64,000 nucleotides of DNA. Origin: Staphylococcus capitis subsp. capitis (GTDB lineage: Bacteria; Bacillota; Bacilli; Staphylococcales; Staphylococcaceae). This document shows, piece after piece, positions 51,741 through 60,999 of this stretch. The notes beneath the pieces were generated by a model. The model ran no database searches. It saw only the letters and a program-made list of their open reading frames with translations, and was not told the origin of the DNA. Position 1 is the stretch's first letter; each line of letters begins with the position of its first letter. Where the stretch lies: the NCBI RefSeq assembly GCF_040739495.1, contig NZ_CP145263.1, positions 1,488,001 to 1,552,000 of the forward strand. Direction: 5' to 3'. Made by a program: the position numbers and the translations under genes.

Positions 51741-52511
51741 TTATTTTAACATCGATTTGATAGGTTCGAAGGTTTGGCGATGTTCCTTTATTACACCAAA
51801 CGTGTCAATTGCTTCTAAATGCTGTTTCGTCCCGTATCCTACATTCTTTTCAAATCCATAATTAGGATACTCGTTAGCTAGTTCTTTCATATAATCATCA
51901 CGATATTCTTTAGCCATAATACTAGCTGCAGCGATTGAAACGCTTTTAGCATCCCCTTTTATAATTGATGTTTGAGGAATATTATTATCGAGCTTCATTG
52001 CGTCTATAAGTAAATGAGTAGGTTTGATACTTAATTGGTCAATCGCTCTTTGCATCGCTACTTGAGTAGCTCGATAGATATTTAAATCATCAATTTCTTG
52101 TGGAGTCGCAATTCCATAAGCGTAACTCATGACATTATCTTTTAATTTTTCATTTAAAATTGAGCGTTGTTTAGCTGGTACCTTCTTAGAGTCATTTAAT
52201 CCAAGATAATGATGGTCTCTATTTAAAATGACTGCACAAGCAACGACAGGACCAGCTAGTGGCCCTCGTCCAACCTCATCAACTCCACAAATTAATGCTT
52301 CATTATTATGATTTAATATTTCATTTTCATAGTGATTCATAATAATATAATCACTCTCTAATTCTTGCTGTTTGAATAATTGCTTTTTACGCGATTCTAT
52401 AGCTTTTTGAACTCCTTTTCGGGTATCTTCATTGGCTACATGCGCTTCAAGTTCTTCTATAGATTGAATTAATGCGAGTTGATCACGTATTTCTTTTATT
52501 GTTGATGTCAT
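51741..52511 (-). CDS. rnhB: Ribonuclease HII
   Basis: 256 residues from the ATG at 52511; a GTG four codons earlier lies inside the rbgA reading frame without a site. Removes RNA from RNA-DNA hybrids and misinserted ribonucleotides. Catalytic block [13 protein letters not shown] at about 80 with Asp-Glu, the later aspartate in LLIDAMKLD, and [11 protein letters not shown]. An N-terminal extension of about 70 residues is typical for this subgroup. The gene starts 1 nt after the rbgA stop. Confidence 0.95.
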   Translation of the reverse strand: MTSTIKEIRDQLALIQSIEELEAHVANEDTRKGVQKAIESRKKQLFKQQELESDYIIMNHYENEILNHNNEALICGVDEVGRGPLAGPVVACAVILNRDHHYLGLNDSKKVPAKQRSILNEKLKDNVMSYAYGIATPQEIDDLNIYRATQVAMQRAIDQLSIKPTHLLIDAMKLDNNIPQTSIIKGDAKSVSIAAASIMAKEYRDDYMKELANEYPNYGFEKNVGYGTKQHLEAIDTFGVIKEHRQTFEPIKSMLK

Positions 52512-52512
52512 A

Positions 52513-53379
52513 TTATAAGTCACTCTTCATTTCTTTTAAAATATCAAAACAGTATGTGCCTATCTTAGCATTTCTCATATCATTAATTAGTAATTCTATA
52601 ACGGATTCATAATCAACTTCATTACCTTTTTGGAGAAGGCCTCTTCTACGACCAATTGCATCAAACCACTCTAAAATTTCTGCATCTTTATCTACATCTA
52701 TATTGTAATGTTGCTTTAGACCATCTATATCATGTTCAATCATAAAGTTTAATCCATAAATTGCAACTTCATCTAAATGAACGATGCTATCCTTGATTGC
52801 ACCGGTCAAACTCAATTTCTTACCGACTTCTTCATCCTCAAATTTTGGCCATAATATCCCTGGTGTATCTAATAATTGAAGTGATTTTCCTACTTTAATC
52901 CACTGTTGTTGCTTGGTAACACCTGGCTTATTACCCGTTTGAGCAATGCTACGCTTAGCCAATTTATTAATTAAAGTTGATTTTCCTACATTTGGAATAC
53001 CAACGATCATTGCACGTATCGCTCTAGGCTTAAGACCTTTTTCTTTTTCACGTTCAAATTTTTCTTTTGTTGCTTTAATCGCTTCAGCCTCTACATTTTT
53101 TAGATTTTTACCATGTTTAGCATCAACTGCAACTGGAAAGAATCCCTGTTCTTTGAAGAATCCTTCCCACTTTTCTAATTCTTTTAAGTTAGTCATATCT
53201 TTTTTATTTAAAATAACCACTCGAGGTTTTTGTTTAATGACTTCATCAATCATGGGATTTCTAGAACTATATGGAATGCGAGCGTCCACTAACTCAAATA
53301 CTACATCAACTTTTTTAAGTTGTTCACTCACTTCTCTTTTAGCTTTCGCCATATGTCCTGGATACCATTGTATCGCCAT
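52513..53379 (-). CDS. rbgA: Ribosome biogenesis GTPase RbgA (YlqF)
   Basis: 288 residues from the ATG at 53379 (AAGGTG 6 nt before it). Circularly permuted GTPase needed for late 50S assembly: the G4 motif LNKKD (about 58) comes before G1 GIPNVGKST (about 126) and G3 DTPG (about 173). It begins [15 protein letters not shown], the conserved N-terminal helix, and ends with a helical RNA-binding region. Cotranscribed with rnhB. Confidence 0.96.
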   Translation of the reverse strand: MAIQWYPGHMAKAKREVSEQLKKVDVVFELVDARIPYSSRNPMIDEVIKQKPRVVILNKKDMTNLKELEKWEGFFKEQGFFPVAVDAKHGKNLKNVEAEAIKATKEKFEREKEKGLKPRAIRAMIVGIPNVGKSTLINKLAKRSIAQTGNKPGVTKQQQWIKVGKSLQLLDTPGILWPKFEDEEVGKKLSLTGAIKDSIVHLDEVAIYGLNFMIEHDIDGLKQHYNIDVDKDAEILEWFDAIGRRRGLLQKGNEVDYESVIELLINDMRNAKIGTYCFDILKEMKSDL

Positions 53380-53658
53380 GCCTATCACCTTACTTTCATA
53401 TTCAATTTATGATAATCGTATAATTAATTCGACTTATTAATTATACTTTAATTCTATTTATACAACCACTTTTAGTGTAACATGCTCATCTTTTATTTTT
53501 AAAAATGAATAGCGAAATTAAATAACTTAAAAATTAAATTTATGTAAACATCACTTATATTAAACATAATCACTTTCATTCACAGACGCTATCGCCTACA
53601 ATTTAAATAACTAATAAGAGAATTAGATAATGAGCATCAAGTTTTCTAGGAGTAATTA
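53380..53658. other. Divergent intergenic region rbgA / yfhO
   Basis: 279 nt of AT-rich DNA between the divergent rbgA (minus) and the first yfhO gene (plus). It must contain promoters in both directions; the plus-strand candidates I found are weak and none is annotated. No hairpin of note. Confidence 0.5.
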
Positions 53659-56259
53659 ATGAAGAGATTTTTAAGTTATACCGTATTATTTATAGCACTA
53701 CCAATCATCGGGCATAGTTATATCATATTTCGTTTTTATCATGATGGTATTTTATCAACTGGTCCAAATGATGGCATGGAACAAATGGTTCCAATACAAA
53801 TGTATCTTTTTAATCAGTGGCATCAAGGAAATCTATTTTATGCGACAAACTTTGGTTTAGGTGGAGATTTCTTCACTGATTTAAGCTATTATTTTTCAAC
53901 GAATATATTATTCATCATTAATGTTCTTTTTATTTCATTCTTAAAATTATTTATATCTTTAGATACTCATCAAGTGATGTTTTGGATGAATAATGCACTC
54001 ATCGTCTCAGTATTTAAAGGAGCCATTGCACTTTATTGCACATTTTTATATGCACATTACTTATCTAAAAATAAAATTTTGAGTGTATTTATTGCATTTT
54101 TATTTGTCATCTCACCACTCTATTTCAGATTTACTGCTTATTGGCCATTTTTCAGTGATGTGTTTATTTGGTTACCATTACTTTTATTAGCTATCGAAAG
54201 AGCAATTCAAAAACAGAAGAGTGGTTTATTAATCGTCACAATTACATTAGTATTAATAAATAATTTCTATTTTGCTTACTATTTTTTAATTATTGCTAGT
54301 GTTTATGCATTGATTAGAATCATATTCAAACATCCGAATGATAATTTAACGCGTTTTAGAACTCTATGTACATTGCTTATCCCAGCATTATTAGCTTTAG
54401 GAAATAGTTTATTTATTTTCTTTCACGGCGTACAAAGTTTCTTGAATAACAGACGAGTATCGTTCTCGGGAAATGTTCCAGCTTTTGAACATCTTAATAT
54501 TAATACAAACATATTTTTCGATAACTATCTTATCGTCATATTATTTTTAACAATTCAGAGTATATTGAGCTTTAAATTGTATAAACATTACTATTATCGA
54601 TTATTTGTATTGCTTACTTTAGCACTTATCATATTTACTTTTATACCTCTTATAGATCAAATTTTTAATGGGTTTTCAGCTCCTCAGAAACGTTGGCATT
54701 TTATTTTAGCCTTTTCATCATCTTTATTAATTGGACTATACGTAAAGTACTTTAGAACAGTGAGTATTAAATCTTATATAACTACAAATTTAATCGCACA
54801 ACTCGTCATTTATATTAGTGCGTATTGTTATCATAAATTTTTACCATGGTTAATACTTGTGCCTGTAGTTTCAATAATTGGATTATTAATTTTATTTTTA
54901 AAAGAGAAAAAGGTTCGCATACATCTTACATATATTTATATCATTTCAATTATTGCTTTAAGTATGATGATGAGTTTTGTATTTATAAAAAATCAAATAT
55001 ACTTCCAAGACCATCAAGATCGAGCAAATACATTTTACGCAAATTCAAGTTTATATAGTTCTGATTTGCAAAGAGCATTAGTTAAAGAAATGAAGAATAG
55101 TAAGAAAGACGACCAACGTATTGATTGGCGTGTTAACGAGCAGGATAATACGCCTATGTACCAAAACTTCAAAGGTTTAAGTCTCTATTCAAGTATCTTT
55201 CATCATAATATCTTAGATTTTTATTATGATGCTTTAAAAATTAATTTGGCAGAGGAATCACTCAGTCGTTATCAATCGACAAATGCTAGACAAAACATTG
55301 ATAGTTTATTCTCTATCAAATATGTAATGTTAAAAAAATATCAAAATAATATACCTACATACTTCAAAAAAGTGAAATCGAGTGGCCAATATAACATATA
55401 TGAAAATCAACTTAATTTACCTAGCGTTAAAGTAACTAATAACCTATATAGTAGTCAAAGCTTAAAAACACCGATAGACCGTGAACATGCAATGCTTAGA
55501 GGAGCGATAGTAGATTCTAATGATAAAGATTTTAATTCTAAAAGTAGAAATTTATTAAAACATGCAAAAATAACTACTAAAAACATTAAAAGCAGTAGTA
55601 ATAATCGATTAGAAGTAAAAAATAATATAGGAACTATTAATATTCATGTTCCTAAAAATATACGTAAACAATTTAGAGACTTTTATTTAACTTTATATAT
55701 CAAGCGAGGTACTCCAGACAGCAATTACACTGTAAATATCAATAATTACTTTAATAATCGTCTTTATAATAATTCTGTTTACAAAACTGGGATAAATACA
55801 CAGTTATATCGGACACAACCGGATAAAAATGGAAATATTTCTATCAAGTTATCACCAAATGGCGGTTTTAAATTTAAATTACTCAATCTCAATGGAGAAA
55901 ACTATAAAACACTTAAAACTGCACATCATAATGTAAATTTCAATATGAATTACAAAGATATTAAGAATGGTGTAAAAGTGAATCTCGCTAACCACTCAAA
56001 AGGTTTAGCTACAATAAATATTCCTTATAGAGCTGGTATGCGTGCTTATATTGACGGCCGTCAAGTTAACGTTCATAAAGTGAATTATATGATGACTGGC
56101 ATACCAGTAAACAAGAATGATCACACAATAATCATTAAATATCAGCCCCCTTATTGGAAAACAATGATATTTATTTCATTTATAACTATTATTATTAGTA
56201 TGATATATATAAGATATACGAATTCAATTAAAAGAAAGATGAGGATTCACCGTGATTAA
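53659..56259 (+). CDS. YfhO-family membrane glycosyltransferase, first copy
   Basis: 866 residues. GT-C-type membrane protein; YfhO family members add sugars to lipoteichoic acid from a lipid-linked donor in Bacillus and S. aureus. N-terminal helix (about 5-25), then the extracellular loop with GPNDGMEQM (family acidic motif), about eleven more membrane segments to residue 440, a large extracytoplasmic domain (about 445-835) and a last helix (about 838-858). Shared landmarks with the next gene include NGFSAPQKRW and SLYSSIF. The ATG has AGGAG 6 nt upstream. It overlaps the next gene by 8 nt. Confidence 0.9.
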   Translation: MKRFLSYTVLFIALPIIGHSYIIFRFYHDGILSTGPNDGMEQMVPIQMYLFNQWHQGNLFYATNFGLGGDFFTDLSYYFSTNILFIINVLFISFLKLFISLDTHQVMFWMNNALIVSVFKGAIALYCTFLYAHYLSKNKILSVFIAFLFVISPLYFRFTAYWPFFSDVFIWLPLLLLAIERAIQKQKSGLLIVTITLVLINNFYFAYYFLIIASVYALIRIIFKHPNDNLTRFRTLCTLLIPALLALGNSLFIFFHGVQSFLNNRRVSFSGNVPAFEHLNINTNIFFDNYLIVILFLTIQSILSFKLYKHYYYRLFVLLTLALIIFTFIPLIDQIFNGFSAPQKRWHFILAFSSSLLIGLYVKYFRTVSIKSYITTNLIAQLVIYISAYCYHKFLPWLILVPVVSIIGLLILFLKEKKVRIHLTYIYIISIIALSMMMSFVFIKNQIYFQDHQDRANTFYANSSLYSSDLQRALVKEMKNSKKDDQRIDWRVNEQDNTPMYQNFKGLSLYSSIFHHNILDFYYDALKINLAEESLSRYQSTNARQNIDSLFSIKYVMLKKYQNNIPTYFKKVKSSGQYNIYENQLNLPSVKVTNNLYSSQSLKTPIDREHAMLRGAIVDSNDKDFNSKSRNLLKHAKITTKNIKSSSNNRLEVKNNIGTINIHVPKNIRKQFRDFYLTLYIKRGTPDSNYTVNINNYFNNRLYNNSVYKTGINTQLYRTQPDKNGNISIKLSPNGGFKFKLLNLNGENYKTLKTAHHNVNFNMNYKDIKNGVKVNLANHSKGLATINIPYRAGMRAYIDGRQVNVHKVNYMMTGIPVNKNDHTIIIKYQPPYWKTMIFISFITIIISMIYIRYTNSIKRKMRIHRD

Positions 56260-58873
56260 AAAGTTTTGGCAAACACCTAAAAAGCGATTTTTATCTATTG
56301 TAATAATAAGCTGTATCTTTTCATTTATACTCTACTTCCCATTTATCTATCAATACATGACAAAAGGTGTCGTTTTCAGTGGAAGTGGTGATGGTTTTAG
56401 GCAAATGATGCCATTTCAAATGTATCTTTATGAACATTTTGCTTCTTTTAAAGGGTTCTATGATGCCTCTTTTGGTTTTGGTGGTGATTATGTTAAATCA
56501 TTAGCATATTATTATTCAATGTCACCACTTATGTGGATTAATTTTGCATGTATTTGGGGGCTTGAACATACAATTCATATTAATCCGCATGATATTAGCT
56601 TTTGGCCAACTAACCAACTCATTATGGCGTACGTGCGAACTGTAATTACTTTCATTTTCACTTTATATTTGTTTATTTATTTAAAATTCAAACCCGCACC
56701 TATGTTTATTGCTACAATTTTATATGGCATGTCTACTGTTATGACATATTATAATTTTACTTGGTCATTTTACGGTAACCTACTTATCATGCTACCTATG
56801 TCACTTTGGGCTATGGAAAGATTTTTTAGAGAACGCAAGGTAGGATGGTTTATCTTTGCAATTGCATTTACACTATTTACTAATTTCTATTTTAGTTATT
56901 ATGAAGCGGTTGTATTAGGATTTTATTTTATTTATCGTCTCATAGCCGCACACCCGCAAGATATTGTTAACCGTTGGCAAAAATTATATATATTAGTTAT
57001 CGCTACTTTATTAAGTGGTTTATCGAGCTTCTTTGGTCTTTATACAGGTGTTTCTTCATTTTTAAATAATGATAGATCTCAGAATCCTAAATTTGGCATT
57101 ACCTTTTTAACTAATTTATTTGAAAAAAATTATAATATATTTACTGATGGTTTTTACATAACAATTTCTATTATAGTGATTATTGCACTATTCTCATTCA
57201 AGTTATATCGACATTATTATTATAAGTTATTTGCCATCGCAACCTGGATATTGCTCATTGGTTCTTTATCGCAATGGTTTGATAGTGCATTCAATGGTTT
57301 CTCATTACCTCAAAGACGTTGGGTTTACTTTTTAGCATTATCCGCAGGTGCTTTAATTGCTCTTTTCATACAATATTTAAGTGAATTATCTTTAAAAAAT
57401 TATTTAATCATAGCTATACCAATATTTTTATATAGCTGTTTCTATGTTATTTATACTGATCGCTCTGTAAATTGGATGTATATCGCAATTATAATCATGA
57501 TAGTGCTTGGCTTATTAATATACAGAAAATCATTTTTAAACAGAAAATGGGTAGCAATTGGTTTAGTTATTCTATTTCTAGTTGAACAAGTTATTATGGT
57601 AAATGATTCGAAAAAAATAACTATTGAACCATATCAAACGACTATGAACACTATTAACGACTCAAGTTATAGAAGTAAAGTATTAAACAATAAAATCAAT
57701 CAAATGACTCGTAATAAATTAGATCCTTTAAAAAGATTAGATTATTTTTCATTTTACGCACTTAACTCGCCATTTATTTATCACTATAATGGGACATCTT
57801 TATATTCAAGTATTTTCAACGGTCAAACTTTAAAATACTATGATCAAACAATGCAGATTAACATGCCTGTCGATAAAAATAGTACATATCGCTATTTAGG
57901 TAATCGAGCGAATTTAATGGCTTTATGGAATGTACAAGATAGATTAAGACATCCTAATGACTTGAACATACCCTATGGATTTAAAAAGAAAGATCTTATC
58001 AAAGACGGGAAAGACCAATGGATCCACTCAAAGAATACGATTTCTTATCCAAGTGCACATATTACGCATAAAGTCTATAATTCTAATGACTTAAAATCAC
58101 CTTTAGATAGAGAACAAGCGATGCTTCAAGGTGTGGTGTTTGATAATAATAAGAAAAGTGCTAACACAAAGTTTAGCCCTAACAAAAATCTATTAAATGA
58201 TGCTCAGCTACAACTCAAAGATTCACAATGGGAAAAGAAGAGTCAGCTAAACGTAGATAAAAATAACGGTGGTGTTCAACTCACATTACCTCAATCTTTA
58301 ACTAAAAAATATAAAGACATGTATATCGAAATGGATGTTGAACTGCTCACTCCTGATAAAGAACATAGTATCGGCGTGAATGAATATACTCAAAATAGAA
58401 ATGCACTTTCATATAAATATCGACGTGTGGTATCACCTGTAACAATGCGTGTTAAAGCTTCAGACAAACTAAATATTCATATGTCTGAAGGTACGTATAG
58501 ATTTAAGATTAAAGGAATTTATGGGGAAAATTATCACACACTTAAAAAAGCTTCTAAACAATTACAACCGGTAAAAGTGAAAAAAGAAAGAAACGGTTAT
58601 ACGATTACTAAAAATAAAAATGATAGTGGATATATTGTGTTACCTATAGCTTATGAAAATGGCATGAAAGCTAAAGCCAATGGAAAGCCTCTAAATGTAG
58701 AAAAAGGAAATGGGATTATGACTACAATTCCAGTTAAATCAGGACAAACGACGATTAGATTGACTTACACACCGCCTCATTTCTATTGGCTAATTATTAT
58801 TAGTATAATTGGCATCGTATTAAGTGTAATATTCTCTAAAAAATTCAAAGAAATAAACTTCACTAATCATTAA
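56252..58873 (+). CDS. YfhO-family membrane glycosyltransferase, second copy
   Basis: 873 residues, starting at GTG with GAGGA 6 nt upstream, inside the end of the first copy, so the pair is translationally coupled. Same layout: first helix about 14-34, acidic loop GSGDGFRQMM near 50, many membrane segments to about 455, extracytoplasmic domain about 460-845 and a final helix (about 846-866). NGFSLPQRRW and SLYSSIF mark it as a paralogue of its neighbour, though overall divergence is large. Two coupled copies suggest different substrates or a heteromeric enzyme; this is inference. Confidence 0.9.
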   Translation: MIKKFWQTPKKRFLSIVIISCIFSFILYFPFIYQYMTKGVVFSGSGDGFRQMMPFQMYLYEHFASFKGFYDASFGFGGDYVKSLAYYYSMSPLMWINFACIWGLEHTIHINPHDISFWPTNQLIMAYVRTVITFIFTLYLFIYLKFKPAPMFIATILYGMSTVMTYYNFTWSFYGNLLIMLPMSLWAMERFFRERKVGWFIFAIAFTLFTNFYFSYYEAVVLGFYFIYRLIAAHPQDIVNRWQKLYILVIATLLSGLSSFFGLYTGVSSFLNNDRSQNPKFGITFLTNLFEKNYNIFTDGFYITISIIVIIALFSFKLYRHYYYKLFAIATWILLIGSLSQWFDSAFNGFSLPQRRWVYFLALSAGALIALFIQYLSELSLKNYLIIAIPIFLYSCFYVIYTDRSVNWMYIAIIIMIVLGLLIYRKSFLNRKWVAIGLVILFLVEQVIMVNDSKKITIEPYQTTMNTINDSSYRSKVLNNKINQMTRNKLDPLKRLDYFSFYALNSPFIYHYNGTSLYSSIFNGQTLKYYDQTMQINMPVDKNSTYRYLGNRANLMALWNVQDRLRHPNDLNIPYGFKKKDLIKDGKDQWIHSKNTISYPSAHITHKVYNSNDLKSPLDREQAMLQGVVFDNNKKSANTKFSPNKNLLNDAQLQLKDSQWEKKSQLNVDKNNGGVQLTLPQSLTKKYKDMYIEMDVELLTPDKEHSIGVNEYTQNRNALSYKYRRVVSPVTMRVKASDKLNIHMSEGTYRFKIKGIYGENYHTLKKASKQLQPVKVKKERNGYTITKNKNDSGYIVLPIAYENGMKAKANGKPLNVEKGNGIMTTIPVKSGQTTIRLTYTPPHFYWLIIISIIGIVLSVIFSKKFKEINFTNH

Positions 58874-58919
58874 AATTTGTTCAACAATTAAACGTGACAC
58901 ATTTTAAACATTTGTATAT

Positions 58920-58939
58920 AAAAAAGCTTTCAAACACCT
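58920..58939. repeat. Left copy of 20-bp direct repeat (rplS terminator arm)
   Basis: AAAAAAGCTTTCAAACACCT, identical to 60448-60467, where it is the tail and first arm of the rplS terminator. Here it is alone, without the matching second arm, 47 nt after the second yfhO gene and directly against the end of the IS remnant. It marks a likely boundary of the inserted block. Confidence 0.8.
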
Positions 58940-59128
58940 GTACTGAACCCCAAAAGTTGTACTTTGGTTTAGTATACGATTTCAAAGGTTTGTTTCCTAT
59001 ATTGTGTAGGAGACAAGCCTTTTAATTTTGTTTTAATTCTAGTGTTATTATAAAAATTAGATAGACAGTTACCTTTTTTAGACATACTTTGAAACATGTG
59101 ATTCTCTTTGAATATATATACTTCTTTC
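58939..59128 (-). mobile_element. IS3-family insertion sequence remnant
   Basis: On the minus strand a reading frame from 59128 gives KENHMFQSMSKKGNC, the catalytic-core region of IS3/IS150 transposases, fused directly to FYNNTRIKTKLKGLSPTQY, the C-terminal end. The segment normally between them (about 30-40 residues with the catalytic glutamate) is missing. A stop (TAG) precedes it and no natural stop follows YRKQTFE. TGTACTGAACCCC at 58939-58951 resembles an IS150-group terminal repeat. No opposite end was found. Confidence 0.8.
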
Positions 59129-59350
59129 TAGGTCATGCTACACATAGTCCAAGTGAACTCTCAGGCGATAAATAACGCATGGACATTATTTTATAATATT
59201 ATTTAAAACAACATTTCAAAATCTAATATAGAACGTTTAAGAACTTAACTCAGACATATAGGCAATAATACAAAACCTAACGATACAATATGATAAAAGT
59301 GAAGTGTATCACAAAATATCATGATTGAAGTGTTGGTTTTGTTTGTAAAT
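59129..59350. other. Non-coding stretch between IS remnant and secreted-protein pseudogene
   Basis: 222 nt without a supported gene. A TATGAT at about 59,289 could be a -10 element for the downstream genes, but no good -35 is visible. I do not recognise the rest. Confidence 0.4.
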
Positions 59351-59967
59351 ATGAATAAACCATTGTCAAGATTTGTAATCTCTTTGCTGTTGTTTGTATT
59401 AGCATTAACTGTAGTTTCTCCATTTTCTTCTAAAGCTGAGGAAGGGCATAAATATAATCAAAAAGAAGTTGATGAATAAGCTCAAGCATTACAGGTTACG
59501 TTTGAACAGTCTTCAATAAAGTCAGAAGGTAAAATTATAGGATATCAAAATCTACCATTGTGAATAATTTGCAAAATAACAAATATAAATCAGAAATAAT
59601 AAATGGGTTAAGTAAAAAAGGACTACTTTTGTCAGATCAAGATGCAAATCAATATAAACATAGCGGAACAGCATCAAGAGCCGCCGGTAATTTTTGAGAT
59701 GATGCGCCAAATGCTAGTCCAGCTGAACAAAAACATGCGAAGAAATGGCTGAAAGTACGTAATGGTTGCCTTTACAATAAAATTCCTGAAATATTAGGTG
59801 TGTCTGCTACGGGTACTTTAATTGACGCTATGACTACAGGAAGTTGGCAAAAAGCAGCTAAAATAATATTGAAATTAGGCAGTAAAGGTACTGTAGTTGG
59901 ATTAGCAGCTAGTTTGACATGGACGTATGGTGAATGTAGTAGATATGCCAATAGTAAAGTGGAATAG
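59351..59967 (+). pseudogene. Degraded gene for a secreted two-cysteine, bacteriocin-like protein
   Basis: If repaired this encodes about 205 residues. The start MNKPLSRFVISLLLFVLAL is a classic signal peptide ending at SSKA-EE (about residue 29). It is broken three times: TAA at 59477-59479 (probably once CAA), a one-base loss near 59557 that shifts frame before TGA at 59561, and TGA at 59695-59697 (after GNF). The remaining C-terminal part has one cysteine in RNGCLYNKI and one in TYGECSRYA around a glycine/alanine-rich hydrophobic stretch (GTVVGLAASLTW). No ribosome-binding site is clear. I do not recognise the family; a secreted antimicrobial protein is one reading. Confidence 0.7.
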
Positions 59968-59978
59968 GAAGTGGTTCT

Positions 59979-60161
59979 TTGAAAAAATATATATTATTCG
60001 CATTTCCATTGGCTTTTGTATGTCTGTACACAATATTTAAAGTAATTTGGAATAAAGGAATTATTGTAAACAACAATCCAATACATGCGATATATTTTTT
60101 ATTATTTTACTATATTGTTGCAGGATTTATTATATTAATTCTGTTTTTAAGAGAAAAATGA
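59979..60161 (+). CDS. 60-residue membrane protein, immunity-like position
   Basis: Starts at TTG (59979) 11 nt after the stop of the preceding pseudogene, with AGGAAGTGG upstream as a plausible ribosome-binding site. Two hydrophobic helices (about residues 3-22 and 36-56) joined by a short polar loop (KGIIVNNNP); lysines at the N-terminus and REK at the end. A terminator follows. Its size, topology and position directly behind a secreted protein resemble bacteriocin immunity proteins, but there is no sequence match I can name. The frame is intact although its neighbour is broken. Confidence 0.55.
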   Translation: MKKYILFAFPLAFVCLYTIFKVIWNKGIIVNNNPIHAIYFLLFYYIVAGFIILILFLREK

Positions 60162-60214
60162 TTTCCTTTTAGTGAATGTTAAAGTGTAATAATTAAATAT
60201 AAGTTAGAATCTTG

Positions 60215-60246
60215 CCCATCAAAAGAGTTGTTGATGGGTTATTTTG
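60215..60246 (+). terminator. Terminator after the 60-residue gene
   Basis: Perfect stem CCCATCAA / TTGATGGG (60215-60222 with 60231-60238), 8-nt loop, tail TTATTTTG in the plus direction. It closes the two-gene plus-strand unit. Confidence 0.8.
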
Positions 60247-60445
60247 TATAAATATGACACTCTTAGGCATTCATTTAAATAGTCTTGAACTATTTTTAAC
60301 TTGATTTTAAATTTATAATATTTACTTATAAAATGTTCGCCTCTAATTTTAGATTTTCAGTCCAACTTTTAGGAGGCATATCATTCTTAAAGACAATGTT
60401 GTGTTTTATTTATACGATTTTGTCAGCACTTAACATTCAAATGAA
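60247..60445. other. Gene-free stretch before rplS terminator
   Basis: About 200 nt. An open frame crosses it, but it runs through the rplS terminator and has no start signal. A weak inverted repeat, GCCTC.TAA / TTA.GAGGC, is present at about 60,332-60,378. Nothing else recognised. Confidence 0.4.
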
Positions 60446-60492
60446 ACAAAAAAGCTTTCAAACACCTTTGATTAAGATGTTTGAAAGCTTTA
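60446..60492 (-). terminator. Terminator after rplS
   Basis: Stem AAAGCTTTCAAACA / TGTTTGAAAGCTTT (60451-60464 with 60478-60491), 13-nt loop, T6 on the minus strand. The left arm plus A-tract (60448-60467) recurs at 58920-58939. Confidence 0.9.
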
Positions 60493-60543
60493 TCTTTATT
60501 ACAAGTTACAAGCAACTTGTGTTGAAAATGTCGAGTTTGCTGA

Positions 60544-60894
60544 TTAACGAATTTCTTGGATTCTAGCAGCTTTACCACGTAAACTACGTAAGTAGTATAA
60601 TTTAGCACGACGTACTTTACCGCGACGTTTAACTTCGATTTTTTCAATTTTTGGAGTGTGTAATGGGAATGTTCTTTCCACGCCTACACCTGAAGAAATT
60701 TTACGAACTGTGAAAGTTTCAGAAATTCCTCCACCACGGCGTTTAATTACAACACCTTCGAAGACTTGGATACGTTCACGTGAACCCTCTACGATACGAA
60801 CGTGTACACGTAAAGTGTCACCAGAACGGAAAGTAGGTAAGTCAGTACGTAATTGTGATTTAGTTACTGCTTCGATTAACTTATGATTACTCAT
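60544..60894 (-). CDS. rplS: 50S ribosomal protein L19
   Basis: 116 residues, standard length. Sits at the 30S-50S interface. Conserved [20 protein letters not shown] and the C-terminal [16 protein letters not shown]. Last gene of the rpsP-rimM-trmD-rplS operon, followed by a strong terminator. Confidence 0.98.
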
Positions 60895-60999
60895 TATAAA
60901 TTCTCTCCTTCAACCTATGTTCTTGCCTAGACAAAAGTATAGCAGCGGATCATAGTGATTTTTAGTGTTTTTTCACACTTAAATTATGTTAGCATAACG

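Noticed and set aside
53520..53658. Possible sigma-A promoter for the yfhO pair
   Set aside because: Best pair (TTCACA with TTTAAA, spacer 17) matches the -10 at only four of six positions; too weak to annotate.
60333..60566. 77-codon plus-strand frame next to rplS
   Set aside because: It crosses the rplS terminator and enters rplS antisense, with no convincing start signal.
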